Source: Holophagales bacterium
GTDB taxonomy: Bacteria; Acidobacteriota; Thermoanaerobaculia; Multivoradales; Multivoraceae
Length of the DNA: 64,000 nucleotides
Reading direction: 5' to 3'
Assembly: GCA_009837885.1 (NCBI GenBank)
Contig: VXSP01000044.1
Location: forward strand, 123,961 to 187,960
Positions 13,267 through 22,024 of this stretch are shown here, piece after piece (the stretch's first letter is position 1; each line of letters begins with the position of its first letter). Made by a program: the position numbers and the translations under genes. The notes below the pieces were generated by a model, which did no database searches, had not been told where the DNA came from, and was given only the letters and a program-made list of their open reading frames with translations.

Positions 13267-14850
13267 CTACCGAGGCCCGACGGTGCCTTTCGTCGACAGC
13301 AACTCACCCGTGAGCGGGTCGTAGACCGCCGCGACGAAACGATGTTCGCGCTTGCGAATCTTGAGGTCCATCTCGAAGATGAAGAAGTCGCCGCGCGTGG
13401 GTTCCTTCGGGATGACCACCGGGATCTTCACCGCGGGCGGCGCCGCCTGGTCGCCCCACTTGTTCATCAGGCGGATCCTGAACTCCAGTTCGTTCATCCA
13501 CTGGCCGTTCACGGGCAGCAGTTCCACGTCTTCAAGGGGAAACGCAATCGTCATCGGCACGTCGAGCTGCCGGAATCCCGCCTTCTCCGGCTCGCCGAAG
13601 TTGACCTCGAGCGATTCGGTGCCGGGGGAACCGCCGAGCAGCAGGGCGCCCTCGACCAGCATCCCCACCTCGGTCGCCCTGGACATGTCCAGATAGTGCT
13701 CCCGTGTTCTCACCCGGAGGTCGGGATGGCCGGGCAGCCGCACCTCGATGTCGTGAAGCCGGTCGTCCTCGTTGCGGGGAGGATCGAAGCCGAGCCAGTA
13801 GTAGGAGCGGGTGTCCGCCGCCGTCTCCGCGAGGGCTTTCTTGCTGAAGGAGTTGATCATCGGCAGGCCGCCGGTTTCCTCGGCAAGAAACTGGAGGACA
13901 TTGTGGAAGCGTTGCTCGGGTACGCCCCTCCACATCGCGTACCCTCCGATGGAACCGGCGAAGACCGGGGCCACGCCCGCCGTGCCGAAGCCGGCGATCG
14001 GAGGGCCTGGCGCGCCCTGGAGGCCTGGAAGGTCGATCGGGTAGAGGCTGTAGCCGACCATGTTTGCGGCGTTGACCAGAGGCCCGTAGAGCCGGTCCAG
14101 CGTTACGCCGGCGGACGCCGCCGCGTAGGCCGACCTGTAGTTCCACGTGTCGGACACGGTGGCCCACCCTTCGATCAGCAACAGCATGACCTTGCGGCCC
14201 GATGCGTTGGCGAAACTGCGCACGGCGCCGGCGGCGGCCATCACCGATCGTCGGGTCTTGTCTCCCCGCTCGGAGCCCATGCCGTACCGGTACATCAGAC
14301 CGTACGGCTTGCGTTCCCTTGCCTCCAGCAGCGCGGTCTCGATGTCGTCGCGGGCGCCGGTCCAGTCCGTGAGCAGGGTGAGCTCATGGCCGTCGTGGGC
14401 CACGACCGCCACGCGATCGGCCGGCCCGAGCCGGACCAGATCCTCTCCCAGGCGCTTCAGCACGCGGTCCCTGCGCTGCTTGATGGCGAACAGGTCGTCG
14501 ATGAAGACGAGGTAACTCGTGCCGACCGGCTCGTCCGGGGTCAGGGCGGGAACGCTGCCGACGTCTTCGTCAGAGGCCTCCAGCGCGCGGCCCTCGTCGA
14601 CCTCGGTGAAGTAGTCGATCGGTACCGTTTCACCGTCGACGTGGAGTTCAAAGTCTCCCGGCTGAAGCCCCCGGATGCGGTTCCCGCTCCTGTCCGTGAC
14701 GACGACCTCGACGTTGACCACGCGGACGTCGATCACGTCGGAGAAGAGGTCCGGCAGCGGACTGTCCTGCGCGGCCGCCGGTAGCGCGGCCAGCAGGCAT
14801 GTGACGGTCGCCGCGGCGCGGAGTCCTGGCAGGTTCGGCTTCATGCTCAT
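13267..14850 (-). CDS. VWFA-related secreted protein 1 (last gene of the four-gene tandem)
   Basis: 527 aa with signal peptide (cleavage after about 'ALPAAAQ'). The conserved N-terminal module 'DVRVVNVEVVVTDRSGNRIRG' with 'FELHVDGETVPIDYF' matches the VWFA-related acidobacterial family (TIGR03436-like). A VWA-like core begins at 'SYLVFIDDLFAI', where the metal-site DxSxS motif is not conserved, and continues through 'RKVMLLLIEGW'. The C-terminal Ig-like region ends 'AVYDPLTGELLSTKGTVGPR', as in the three paralogues. Probably exported to the periplasm; ligand unknown. It sits 30 nt after the second paralogue and is the last cistron before the terminator. Confidence 0.85.
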   Translation of the reverse strand: MSMKPNLPGLRAAATVTCLLAALPAAAQDSPLPDLFSDVIDVRVVNVEVVVTDRSGNRIRGLQPGDFELHVDGETVPIDYFTEVDEGRALEASDEDVGSVPALTPDEPVGTSYLVFIDDLFAIKQRRDRVLKRLGEDLVRLGPADRVAVVAHDGHELTLLTDWTGARDDIETALLEARERKPYGLMYRYGMGSERGDKTRRSVMAAAGAVRSFANASGRKVMLLLIEGWATVSDTWNYRSAYAAASAGVTLDRLYGPLVNAANMVGYSLYPIDLPGLQGAPGPPIAGFGTAGVAPVFAGSIGGYAMWRGVPEQRFHNVLQFLAEETGGLPMINSFSKKALAETAADTRSYYWLGFDPPRNEDDRLHDIEVRLPGHPDLRVRTREHYLDMSRATEVGMLVEGALLLGGSPGTESLEVNFGEPEKAGFRQLDVPMTIAFPLEDVELLPVNGQWMNELEFRIRLMNKWGDQAAPPAVKIPVVIPKEPTRGDFFIFEMDLKIRKREHRFVAAVYDPLTGELLSTKGTVGPR

Positions 14851-14880
14851 CAGGTTATCTCTCGTTGTTCGGCCGGGAGA

Positions 14881-16485
14881 TCATGGTCGGTTTCCCTTGG
14901 GACTGACAACCCCACGGGCCGACACCAGCGTCCTGTCCGTGAGCGGATCGTAGACGGCCGCGACGTATCGGTACTCGCGCTTTCGCAGGCGGAGGTCCGT
15001 CTCATACACAAAGCTCTCGCCCGGCGCCGGCGCCTCGGACCTGACCACAGGGACCTTCTGAACCAGCTTCCTGGAATGGATGTCCCATTTATCCACCGCC
15101 GAGATCCGGAACTCGAACTCGTTCATCCACTTCCCATCCATGGGCAGCAGGGTCAGCTCATCGAGCGGGACGACTACTTCCACCGGGACGGAGAACCTGA
15201 GGAATCCGGCCTTTCGGGGCGTCCCCAGGCGCACCTCCAGGGGGTCGGCGCCGGGAGCGTTGCCGAAGAGCATCGACGCCTCGAGGCGCATGTCGATCTC
15301 TGTGCTCTTCGACATGTCCAGGTAGTGCTCGCGGGACCGCACGCGGAGTTTCCTTTGTCCGACCAGTCGCACCCTGATGTCGTGCAGCTCGTCGTCCCGG
15401 CTCTGCGGAGCGTCGAAGCCGAGCCAGTAGTACGAGCGTGTGTCCGCCACGGTCTCGCTGAGCGCCTTGCTGCGGAAGGCGTTGAGCATTGCTCGCCCTC
15501 CCGTTTCGTCGGCGAGGAAGCGAAGAACGTCGTGTTGCCGCTCTTCGTACGAGCCGATCATGAGCGCCTGCATCGACGGCCACGGCGGCGGATACATCGT
15601 GCTGCCGCGCGTGTCGCCACCTGAGTAGGCGTAGTAACCGCCCGGGGGAATCGGTGGGAGTCGCCCGTAGGAACGTGGCCTGTACTGCAGACCCGCCACG
15701 TCGACGGGGTACAGGCTGTAGCCGACCCGGTTGGCGGCATGGACCAGCGGGCTGTACAGGCTGTCGATGTTCGGTCTGGCGAGTCCCGACCCGAGGACAT
15801 CCCACACCGCGCTCGGGGCGCTCCAGCTATCCGCCAGCAGCAGCATCACGTTGCGGCCCGGTCCACGGGTGACGCTTCGTATGGTTGCCGTGGCCGCCAT
15901 GACGGCGCGCCTGGTGGCTTCGGCGCTCTGGCGGCCGAACGCCGGCCGCATCTGAGCTTCCAGGAGCGCGGTGCGGAGCTGGTAGCGGGAATTGGTCCAG
16001 TCCGTCAGCCGGGAGACGCCCCTTCCGTCGAACGCGACGATCGCCGCGCGGTCCGCCGGGTTCAGCAGGCGGAGGTCCTGGTCCAGGCGGCTCAGCACCC
16101 GGTTGCGGCGTTCCCGGATGGCCGACAGGTCGTCCACGAAGATCAGGTAGTTCGTACCGACCGGCTCGTTGTGCGCCAGAGACGGTACGTCCGCGACGCC
16201 GTCGCCGCCGGCAGTCCTCGCGTAACCCTCGTCGACCTCGGTGAAGTACGCGATGGGCACCGGCTTGCGGTCCACCAGGAGCTTGAAGTCGTCGGGCCCA
16301 AGTCCACGAATCCGGTTCCCCTTCCTGTCCGTGACGACGACCTCGACGTTGACCACGCGAACGTCGACTACGTCGGAGAACAGATCGGGCAGCGACGATT
16401 CCTGGGCAACTGTGGGGAGCGCGGCCAGGATCAGTGCGGTAGTGACGGCCGTGCCGAGTCTCAATGGGGAGACTTCCTTGGTCAT
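14881..16485 (-). CDS. VWFA-related secreted protein 2
   Basis: 534 aa, signal peptide ending near 'AALPTVAQ'. Same architecture as its neighbours: N-terminal 'DVRVVNVEVVVTDRKGNRIRG', degenerate VWA core at 'NYLIFVDDLSAIRERR', and C-terminus 'AVYDPLTDRTLVSARGVVSP'. It differs by a Pro/Gly/Tyr-rich loop ('YGRLPPIPPGGYYAYSGGD') in the middle third. The GAGGTAGGC ribosome binding site overlaps the stop codon of gene 3, two bases away, indicating coupled translation in one operon. Function unknown beyond family membership. Confidence 0.85.
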   Translation of the reverse strand: MTKEVSPLRLGTAVTTALILAALPTVAQESSLPDLFSDVVDVRVVNVEVVVTDRKGNRIRGLGPDDFKLLVDRKPVPIAYFTEVDEGYARTAGGDGVADVPSLAHNEPVGTNYLIFVDDLSAIRERRNRVLSRLDQDLRLLNPADRAAIVAFDGRGVSRLTDWTNSRYQLRTALLEAQMRPAFGRQSAEATRRAVMAATATIRSVTRGPGRNVMLLLADSWSAPSAVWDVLGSGLARPNIDSLYSPLVHAANRVGYSLYPVDVAGLQYRPRSYGRLPPIPPGGYYAYSGGDTRGSTMYPPPWPSMQALMIGSYEERQHDVLRFLADETGGRAMLNAFRSKALSETVADTRSYYWLGFDAPQSRDDELHDIRVRLVGQRKLRVRSREHYLDMSKSTEIDMRLEASMLFGNAPGADPLEVRLGTPRKAGFLRFSVPVEVVVPLDELTLLPMDGKWMNEFEFRISAVDKWDIHSRKLVQKVPVVRSEAPAPGESFVYETDLRLRKREYRYVAAVYDPLTDRTLVSARGVVSPKGNRP

Positions 16486-16487
16486 GC

Positions 16488-18161
16488 CTACCTCGGCCCG
16501 ATCGTTTCGCTGGCCGACAGGATCGTGCCGCTCACCGGGTCATGGACGGCCACCACGATGCGGTGTTCCCGCTTTCGGAGCACCAGTTCCGTCGTGTACC
16601 ACCAGTGCTGGCCAGGCTTCGGTTCCGCCGGACCTGAGATGCGGACCGTCTCGACCGGCGTCTCGGAGCGGTCGCCGGACTCGTTGATCACGCTGACGCG
16701 CAACTCGACCTCGTTCATCCACGAGTCGCCCATCGGGAGGAGGGTGATGTCGTCGAGCGGAATGAACACCTTCATCGGCACCACGATCTTCCGGCCCCTG
16801 CCGGGTTGCGGGGCGCCGAACTCGACGGTCAGCGTTTCCTTTCCCGCTACGCCGCCGAACAGCAGGGATCCCTCAACCATCATCGTCACTTCCGTGCTCT
16901 TCGACAGGTCGAGATAGCTCCGCCGCGACCTGACCCGAAGATCGGGACGGCCGACCAGTTGCACTTCGATGTGGTGGAGCGTGTCGTCCTCGTTGCGAGG
17001 CGGTTCGAATCCGAGCCAGTAGTAGGAGCGGGTGTCGGTCGCGGCCTCGGCCAGGGCGATGTCGCGGAAGGCGTTGATCATCGCCAGCCCGCCGGTCTCG
17101 CGGGCGAGATAGCCGAGTGAGGCCTCCTGGGACCATTCGCTGTACAGATCGGTGGGCAGGGCGGAGAGGTTCGGTTCCAGCCCCAGGCTCGGACTTGGAG
17201 TGTAGGTCGCGGACGGGTCGCTGGTTCCGGCGGGGGCGTTCGTGAAGGCCGGATCGAGCCCTGGAAGGTCGACGGGGTAGAGCGTGTAGCCGACCAGGTT
17301 GGCGGCGTGGACGAGGGGGCCGTAGATGCTCTCGATGCTCGGCGGCCGCCACTCGACCGGATCGAAGTCGTTCATGTTCCACTCGGGCACGCCCCAGCCG
17401 TCCGTCAGCACGAGCATCACCTTGCGGCCCGGGGGATCGGCGTAGCTCCGAAGGGTGGCCGTGGCGGCGAGGACGGACCTCTGGATCTCCCGCTCCCGTC
17501 TGTTCAGGTTCAGCGCGGACGTTGCTCGCCGGATACCTTCGCGGGAGCGGACGAGAGCCGGCGATGGCCGGTCCGCCAGCGTCGGTTCGACAACGGCTGG
17601 CTCGATGTCCACGATCCGCATGATGCCCAGCGCATCGCGCTCGCGCGCCACGCCGAGAGCGTCGCGGAGTACGTCCCGCGAGTCGGTCCAGTCCGTCAGT
17701 TCGGAGACGTTCTGGCCGTCGAACGCGACCAGGGCGACGTGATCGTTCGCACCGAGCTTCATCAGGTCCTGCTCCAGCCGCGCCAGCACCCGGTCCCGAT
17801 CCCGCCTGACCGCGAAGTACTCGTCGATGAAGACGAGGTAGTTCGTGCGCACGGGCTCGCCGGGGACGAGCGAAGACACCGCCCCCGGCGCGTTCGCCTG
17901 TCCGCTCGCCCGGGCGATTCCCCCGTCGATCTCCGTGAAGTACTCGACCGGCACGCTCTCGCTGTCCACCCGAAGTTCGAAGTCCGCCGCGTCCAGGCCT
18001 TGGACCCGGTTGCCCTTCCTGTCCGTGACGACCACCTCGACGTTGACCACGCGGACATCGATCGTGTCGGAGAAGAGTTCCGGCAGCGGCGACTCCTGCG
18101 CGGCGGCCGGCAGCGCGGCCAGGATCAGGGCGAACAGGAATGGGGACTGGAGTCTCACCAC
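16488..18161 (-). CDS. VWFA-related secreted protein 3
   Basis: 557 aa from a GTG at 18161 (a second GTG follows directly). Signal peptide 'LFALILAALPAAAQ'. The N-terminal module and C-terminus ('AVHDPVSGTILSASETIGPR') match the paralogues; the VWA-like core starts at 'NYLVFIDEYFAVRR'. It carries an extra segment rich in 'ADRPSPALVRSREGIRRATS' between the core strands. The ribosome binding site (AGGTGAC) overlaps the end of gene 4, again arguing for coupled translation. Likely exported; binding partner unknown. Confidence 0.85.
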   Translation of the reverse strand: MVRLQSPFLFALILAALPAAAQESPLPELFSDTIDVRVVNVEVVVTDRKGNRVQGLDAADFELRVDSESVPVEYFTEIDGGIARASGQANAPGAVSSLVPGEPVRTNYLVFIDEYFAVRRDRDRVLARLEQDLMKLGANDHVALVAFDGQNVSELTDWTDSRDVLRDALGVARERDALGIMRIVDIEPAVVEPTLADRPSPALVRSREGIRRATSALNLNRREREIQRSVLAATATLRSYADPPGRKVMLVLTDGWGVPEWNMNDFDPVEWRPPSIESIYGPLVHAANLVGYTLYPVDLPGLDPAFTNAPAGTSDPSATYTPSPSLGLEPNLSALPTDLYSEWSQEASLGYLARETGGLAMINAFRDIALAEAATDTRSYYWLGFEPPRNEDDTLHHIEVQLVGRPDLRVRSRRSYLDLSKSTEVTMMVEGSLLFGGVAGKETLTVEFGAPQPGRGRKIVVPMKVFIPLDDITLLPMGDSWMNEVELRVSVINESGDRSETPVETVRISGPAEPKPGQHWWYTTELVLRKREHRIVVAVHDPVSGTILSASETIGPR

Positions 18162-18166
18162 GTCAC

Positions 18167-19840
18167 CTACTTGCGTTCGCTCACTGTATCCGCGGGACCG
18201 ATCGTCCCCTGCGCAGAGAGGATCGCACCAGAGAGCGGGTCGTAGACGGCAGCGACGTACCGGTGCTCACGCCGGCGCATCACGAGTTCCGTCTCGTAGA
18301 CGAAGGTGTCCCCGGGCGATGGCGCCCGCGCCCCGTGGATCGGGATCTTGTCAATCGGCGTCTCGGAGCGGTCGCCGTGTTCGTCGATCAGCGTGACCCG
18401 GAACTCCAGTTCGTTCATCCAGCGACCGTCCATCGGCAGGAGCTGAACGTCGTCGAGAGGAATCGACACCTCTATCGGTACCGAGATCTTCCTGAACCCG
18501 GCCTTGCGAGGCCTGCCGAAGCGCGCTTCAAGGACGTCCTTGCCCGGCGAATCGTCGAACACCAGAGCGCCTTCGACGAGCATCGTGACTTCGGTGCTTC
18601 GGGAAACGTCCAGGTAGTGCTTCCGGGTGCGAACGCGCAGGCCCCGGTGCCCGGGCAGCCGCACCTTGATGTCGTGCAGCTCGTCGTCCTGGTCGCGGGG
18701 CGCTTCGAACCCGAGCCAGTAGTAGCTGCGGGTGTCCTCGGCGGTCTCTCCGAGCGCTCGGTCGCGCGACCCGTCGAGCATCGGCAGTCCGCCCGTCTGT
18801 CTGGCCAGGAACCGGAGGACCTCGTGTCCGTTCTCTCTCCGGCACCACCCCTGGAGCGACGGGCTCGGGATTGGGCGTGGCCGGGTGGACGTGCCCAGGG
18901 TCCAGCCGCGGTCGTCGTTGTAGCGGGAGTCGCCGGTTGACGAGGTGGTCCAGGGCGAGCCCCACCAGGAAGCGTCGGCGGAGGAGATGGTCCGGGGCGA
19001 GCCCCACCAGAGTGGGGCCGACGAACAGGCGACCATGTCCCTGAATCCGGGGAGATCGATCGGATACAGGCTGAAGCCGACCTGATTCGCGGCGTGAACC
19101 AGGGGGTTGTATAGGCTCTCCGTGTCGCCCCAGGGTGGAGCGGCCTCCATGATCGTCAGCCCGCGGGCAGGCTGGCTCCAGCCGTCCGCCAAGAGCAGCG
19201 CCACCTTGCGGCCGGGAGCGACGGCAAGAGCCCGTACCGTTGCGGTAGCGGCCATCACGGCTTTCCGCACCCGATTCTCCTGGGCTCCCCAGTCGCGCAG
19301 CCTCGCGCGGCCACCTGCTCGGCGCTGCCGCGCCAGCACCAGGGCCTCGCTGATCTCCTGGCGGGAGTTGGTCCAGTCGGTCAGCCGGGAGACGTTCCTG
19401 CCATCGAAGGCGACGACGGCAACGCGATCCGCGGGGTTCAGCAGAACGAGATCCTGCTCCAGCCGGCTCAGCACTCGATCGCGGTGCTGCCGGACCGCGT
19501 GCAGGTCGTCGATGAAGATGAGGTAACTCGTGCCCACCGGTTTGTCCGTTACCACCGACGGCACTCTCGCGACATCGTCGTCCAGCGAGCCTCGCGCCAC
19601 GCCCTCGTCGACTTCCGTGAAGTAGCTGATCGGTATCGGCTCCCGATCGACCAGGAGTTCGAAGTCCGAGGCCGCGAGACCGCGGATGCGGTTGCCTCTC
19701 CTGTCGGTGACGACGACTTCGACGTTCACGACCCGAACGTCAAGTACTTCGGAGAACAGATCAGGCCAGTGTTCTTGCTGTCCCCAAACGGGGACGGCTG
19801 CGATACAGAAGGTGACAACGGCAGCGAAGCCGCGGCGCAT
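18167..19840 (-). CDS. VWFA-related secreted protein 4 (first gene of the tandem)
   Basis: 557 aa using the ATG at 19840, which puts the signal peptide MRRGFAAVVTFCIAAVPVWG at the very N-terminus; the ORF-track start is 17 codons longer and lacks this logic. Core features repeat those of the paralogues: 'DVRVVNVEVVVTDRRGNRIRG', 'SYLIFIDDLHAVRQ', and C-terminal 'AVYDPLSGAILSAQGTIGP'. It contains a 14-residue in-frame tandem duplication with WWGSP (see repeat). As the promoter-proximal cistron it should be transcribed first. An AAGGGA sequence precedes the chosen start. Confidence 0.83.
   Translation of the reverse strand: MRRGFAAVVTFCIAAVPVWGQQEHWPDLFSEVLDVRVVNVEVVVTDRRGNRIRGLAASDFELLVDREPIPISYFTEVDEGVARGSLDDDVARVPSVVTDKPVGTSYLIFIDDLHAVRQHRDRVLSRLEQDLVLLNPADRVAVVAFDGRNVSRLTDWTNSRQEISEALVLARQRRAGGRARLRDWGAQENRVRKAVMAATATVRALAVAPGRKVALLLADGWSQPARGLTIMEAAPPWGDTESLYNPLVHAANQVGFSLYPIDLPGFRDMVACSSAPLWWGSPRTISSADASWWGSPWTTSSTGDSRYNDDRGWTLGTSTRPRPIPSPSLQGWCRRENGHEVLRFLARQTGGLPMLDGSRDRALGETAEDTRSYYWLGFEAPRDQDDELHDIKVRLPGHRGLRVRTRKHYLDVSRSTEVTMLVEGALVFDDSPGKDVLEARFGRPRKAGFRKISVPIEVSIPLDDVQLLPMDGRWMNELEFRVTLIDEHGDRSETPIDKIPIHGARAPSPGDTFVYETELVMRRREHRYVAAVYDPLSGAILSAQGTIGPADTVSERK
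18939..19022. repeat. Two-copy 42-bp tandem repeat inside VWFA gene 4
   Basis: Two adjacent 42-nt units share the core GGGCGAGCCCCACCAG and similar flanks. Because 42 is a multiple of three, the repeat encodes two 14-residue units containing WWGSP followed by a Ser/Thr-rich stretch. It falls in the loop region where the four paralogues differ most. Confidence 0.7.
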
Positions 19841-19912
19841 CGAGAACGTCCCTTGTCTCTCGCCGGTCAGAACAGAGTCCTGTCGCAGCAACAGGCGTGC
19901 CAGAACTTTCGT

Positions 19913-20344
19913 CTAGCCGGGCGCCTCAATGCGGATCTGGGATCCGAACGGGGCGAAGTCGCGGACATTCCACGTGAGGATCGTCTCCGCTCTTGCCTTG
20001 AGCGCCGTTCGAGCGATGAGCGTGTCGTAGGTCCGGCCGCCGACGGTTCCGAGCCTTACGGCTTCGGTCAGGGCAGCCCAGGTCTCGGTTCCGGTCAGTT
20101 GGACGACCGGCGCGGAACTCCAGTTGGCCTCGATCGCCGCGAGGGCGTCGCTTGCTCGCAACCTGTGGGGAGCTGGCAGTCGCGTCAGCACGGAGTAGGT
20201 CTCCACGAGTGAGTGGCCTGCCAACACGAGCGTGTCGCCCCGGTTCGATCGCCGATCGAGTTCCGCGCGGGTGCGTTCGTGGTGCTCGTGCCAGGAACTG
20301 ATCGCTGCCACCAGGCAGGACGTGTCGCAGAGATACCGGGTCAA
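19913..20344 (-). CDS. vapC: VapC-family PIN-domain toxin
   Basis: 143 aa, typical PIN-domain length. The acidic residues expected at the Mg-dependent RNase site are visible: Asp7 in 'YLCDTSCLV', Glu48 in 'SLVETYS', Asp107 in 'GRTYDTLIA' and Asp129 in 'NVRDF'. The start overlaps the antitoxin stop by 4 nt (ATGA), the standard VapBC layout. It should cleave RNA when freed from its antitoxin. It lies directly upstream of nothing on its own strand but 72 nt from the VWFA operon start, so read-through into that operon is possible. Confidence 0.9.
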   Translation of the reverse strand: MTRYLCDTSCLVAAISSWHEHHERTRAELDRRSNRGDTLVLAGHSLVETYSVLTRLPAPHRLRASDALAAIEANWSSAPVVQLTGTETWAALTEAVRLGTVGGRTYDTLIARTALKARAETILTWNVRDFAPFGSQIRIEAPG

Positions 20345-20613
20345 TCGCCAGGACGCTCGCGGTCCTGCCGCGTGCGGATTTCATCGATCACAGTGGCAAC
20401 TTCCGATGCGGTCAGCGGAGCCGGTGTCTCCCCGGTTGGAACGGCGACGACCACCGAGCCGCGGCGTTCGAGTTTCACCTCGAGGGGCTCCGGCTCGATC
20501 TGAACGCAACCGCCGGTCAGGCGAAAGCGAACCTGGGTGCCTGGATGAAGATGCGCGGCGTCCCGGATGGCCTTGGGTACGACCAGGCGGCCCGCTTTGT
20601 CGATCATCGTCAT
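20341..20613 (-). CDS. vapB: VapB antitoxin, AbrB/MazE-like swapped-hairpin type
   Basis: 90 aa. The N-terminus 'MIDKAGRLVVPKAIRDAA' is the AbrB/SpoVT DNA-binding signature; the C-terminal half is acidic and Arg-rich ('VIDEIRTRQDRER'), suited to toxin binding. It is coupled to the PIN-domain toxin by a 4-nt overlap. Such antitoxins bind their own promoter, so autoregulation with the toxin is expected. The alternative start is the second Met two codons later. No clear Shine-Dalgarno is seen. Confidence 0.88.
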   Translation of the reverse strand: MTMIDKAGRLVVPKAIRDAAHLHPGTQVRFRLTGGCVQIEPEPLEVKLERRGSVVVAVPTGETPAPLTASEVATVIDEIRTRQDRERPGD

Positions 20614-20663
20614 GGCAGAGAAGCTACCACTCTCTCTACCAGGAAGCGACCCATAGGACGAGC

Positions 20664-22022
20664 TTAGCGGCGAACCTGCGCGAGCCTCCTGCGAAGTCCG
20701 GCCGCCTCGGGACTTCCCGCTTCCTCGGCCAGGTCGAGCGCCTTCCGGAACTGCCCGGCGGCGGCGTCCGGCAGCCCGCTGCTCACCATTGCTTCTCCGA
20801 CGTTCGTTAGCAACTGGATGAGGCCGTCGCGGGTGGGCGGATCCTGGGGCCGCTCCCGGTAGGCGCGATCCAATACGTCGACGGTGCGGACGACGTCGCC
20901 ACGCTCGGCGCTGACCAGGGCGACGAGCAGCATCATGCTGACGTCGCTCGCGTCGAGTCGCAGAGCCTCTTCGGCCTTGGCGAGCGCCCCGCTCAGGTCG
21001 CCGGTCTGAAAGAGCGCCCGCGCCAGAAAAGGCGCCACGCCTTCGAGTTCCGGGTGCAGTTCGGACGCGCGGTGCGCGGCGGCGAGCGAGCCCGCCGGAT
21101 CGCCAGCGGCGGCGAGCACTTCGGCAAGTGCGAAGTGGAGTTCGGGCCTCGAGGCGTCGACATCGATGCCGGCACGGAGCTCACGCCGCGCGAGGTCGAG
21201 TTCGCCGTGGACGCGGTGAGCGTTGGCGCGCCGCAGATAGCTGCGGGCGTCCAGCGCCAGGTCGTGGACGCTCGAGCGGATCGGGTCGTCGCGGTAATTG
21301 ATGCGTCCCAGCGAGCGCGCGGCGGTGGCGATCTGCTGCCCGCGCTCGCGGTCTCCTGCCCGCGCGTACGCCTGGGCCAGGGTGACCGCGAAGGAGCGAT
21401 TCTCGGCCGCGAGGTCGCGGGCTCGGGACAGATGCCGAATGGCGGCGTCCGAATCGCCGGCGGCGAGGGCGAGGCGGCCCAGCCCGGCGTGGGCGTGGGC
21501 GTTGGCCGGGTCGAGTCGGGCCGCTTGCGCGTACTCGCGGTTGGCGGCGTCGAACTGCCCGGTCCGCTCGAGCGCCTCGGCGAAGCGGACCCGGGCGGGT
21601 GCGTAGTCCGCGTCGAGGGCGAGGGCCGCGCGGTAGAACTGCAGGCTGTCCGCGGCGGAGCGTTCGTCGATCAGGGCGGCGAGCAGGTAGGGCCAGCGGA
21701 ACGTCCCCGGCGAGAGCTCGTGGCCTCGGCCGTAGGCGGCGATGGCCTCGTCGGTGAAGGTGTGAGCCTCGAGGACCATGCCGTATCGGCCCCAGGCGTC
21801 GCCGTTTCCCGGGTCGGCGCGGAGGTCCGCCTGAAGCGAGGCGAGGCGCTGGCGAACGGCGGGCTCGGCGCCGTCGAGCCGGGGTGCGGGGATCTGCTGG
21901 GCGGTGAGGGGGGCAGTGGTGAGGAGTACGAGGAGGATCGCCGCGACGATGTCGCTTAGGGCGAGTGCCGGCCAGAAGGCAGGCGCACCGGCAGTCAGCC
22001 TGGCCGACATTGCGCGAGTCAT
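20664..22022 (-). CDS. Secreted or membrane-anchored tetratricopeptide-repeat protein
   Basis: 452 aa. An N-terminal hydrophobic segment ('IVAAILLVLLTTAPLTAQ') is a signal peptide or anchor. The rest is a series of TPR helices with the usual spacing, for example 'GDAWGRYGMVLEAHTFTDEA', 'ANAHAHAGLGRLALAAGDSD' and 'PELHFALAEVLAAAGDPAGS'. TPR arrays mediate protein-protein contacts. It starts 2 nt after the stop of the CRTAC1 gene and the pair recurs in this type of genome, suggesting that the TPR protein works with the beta-propeller protein. The ligand is unknown. Confidence 0.85.
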   Translation of the reverse strand: MTRAMSARLTAGAPAFWPALALSDIVAAILLVLLTTAPLTAQQIPAPRLDGAEPAVRQRLASLQADLRADPGNGDAWGRYGMVLEAHTFTDEAIAAYGRGHELSPGTFRWPYLLAALIDERSAADSLQFYRAALALDADYAPARVRFAEALERTGQFDAANREYAQAARLDPANAHAHAGLGRLALAAGDSDAAIRHLSRARDLAAENRSFAVTLAQAYARAGDRERGQQIATAARSLGRINYRDDPIRSSVHDLALDARSYLRRANAHRVHGELDLARRELRAGIDVDASRPELHFALAEVLAAAGDPAGSLAAAHRASELHPELEGVAPFLARALFQTGDLSGALAKAEEALRLDASDVSMMLLVALVSAERGDVVRTVDVLDRAYRERPQDPPTRDGLIQLLTNVGEAMVSSGLPDAAAGQFRKALDLAEEAGSPEAAGLRRRLAQVRR

Positions 22023-22024
22023 CG

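Noticed and set aside
13267-19840. Idea that the four VWFA genes are a defence or chaperone (MoxR-VWA) system
   Set aside because: All have signal peptides and there is no MoxR-type ATPase or other defence gene nearby; they fit the secreted acidobacterial VWFA family.
19913-20613. Idea of a defence island around the toxin-antitoxin genes
   Set aside because: The TA pairs are scattered among ordinary metabolic genes, with no restriction, CRISPR, or other defence genes in the window.
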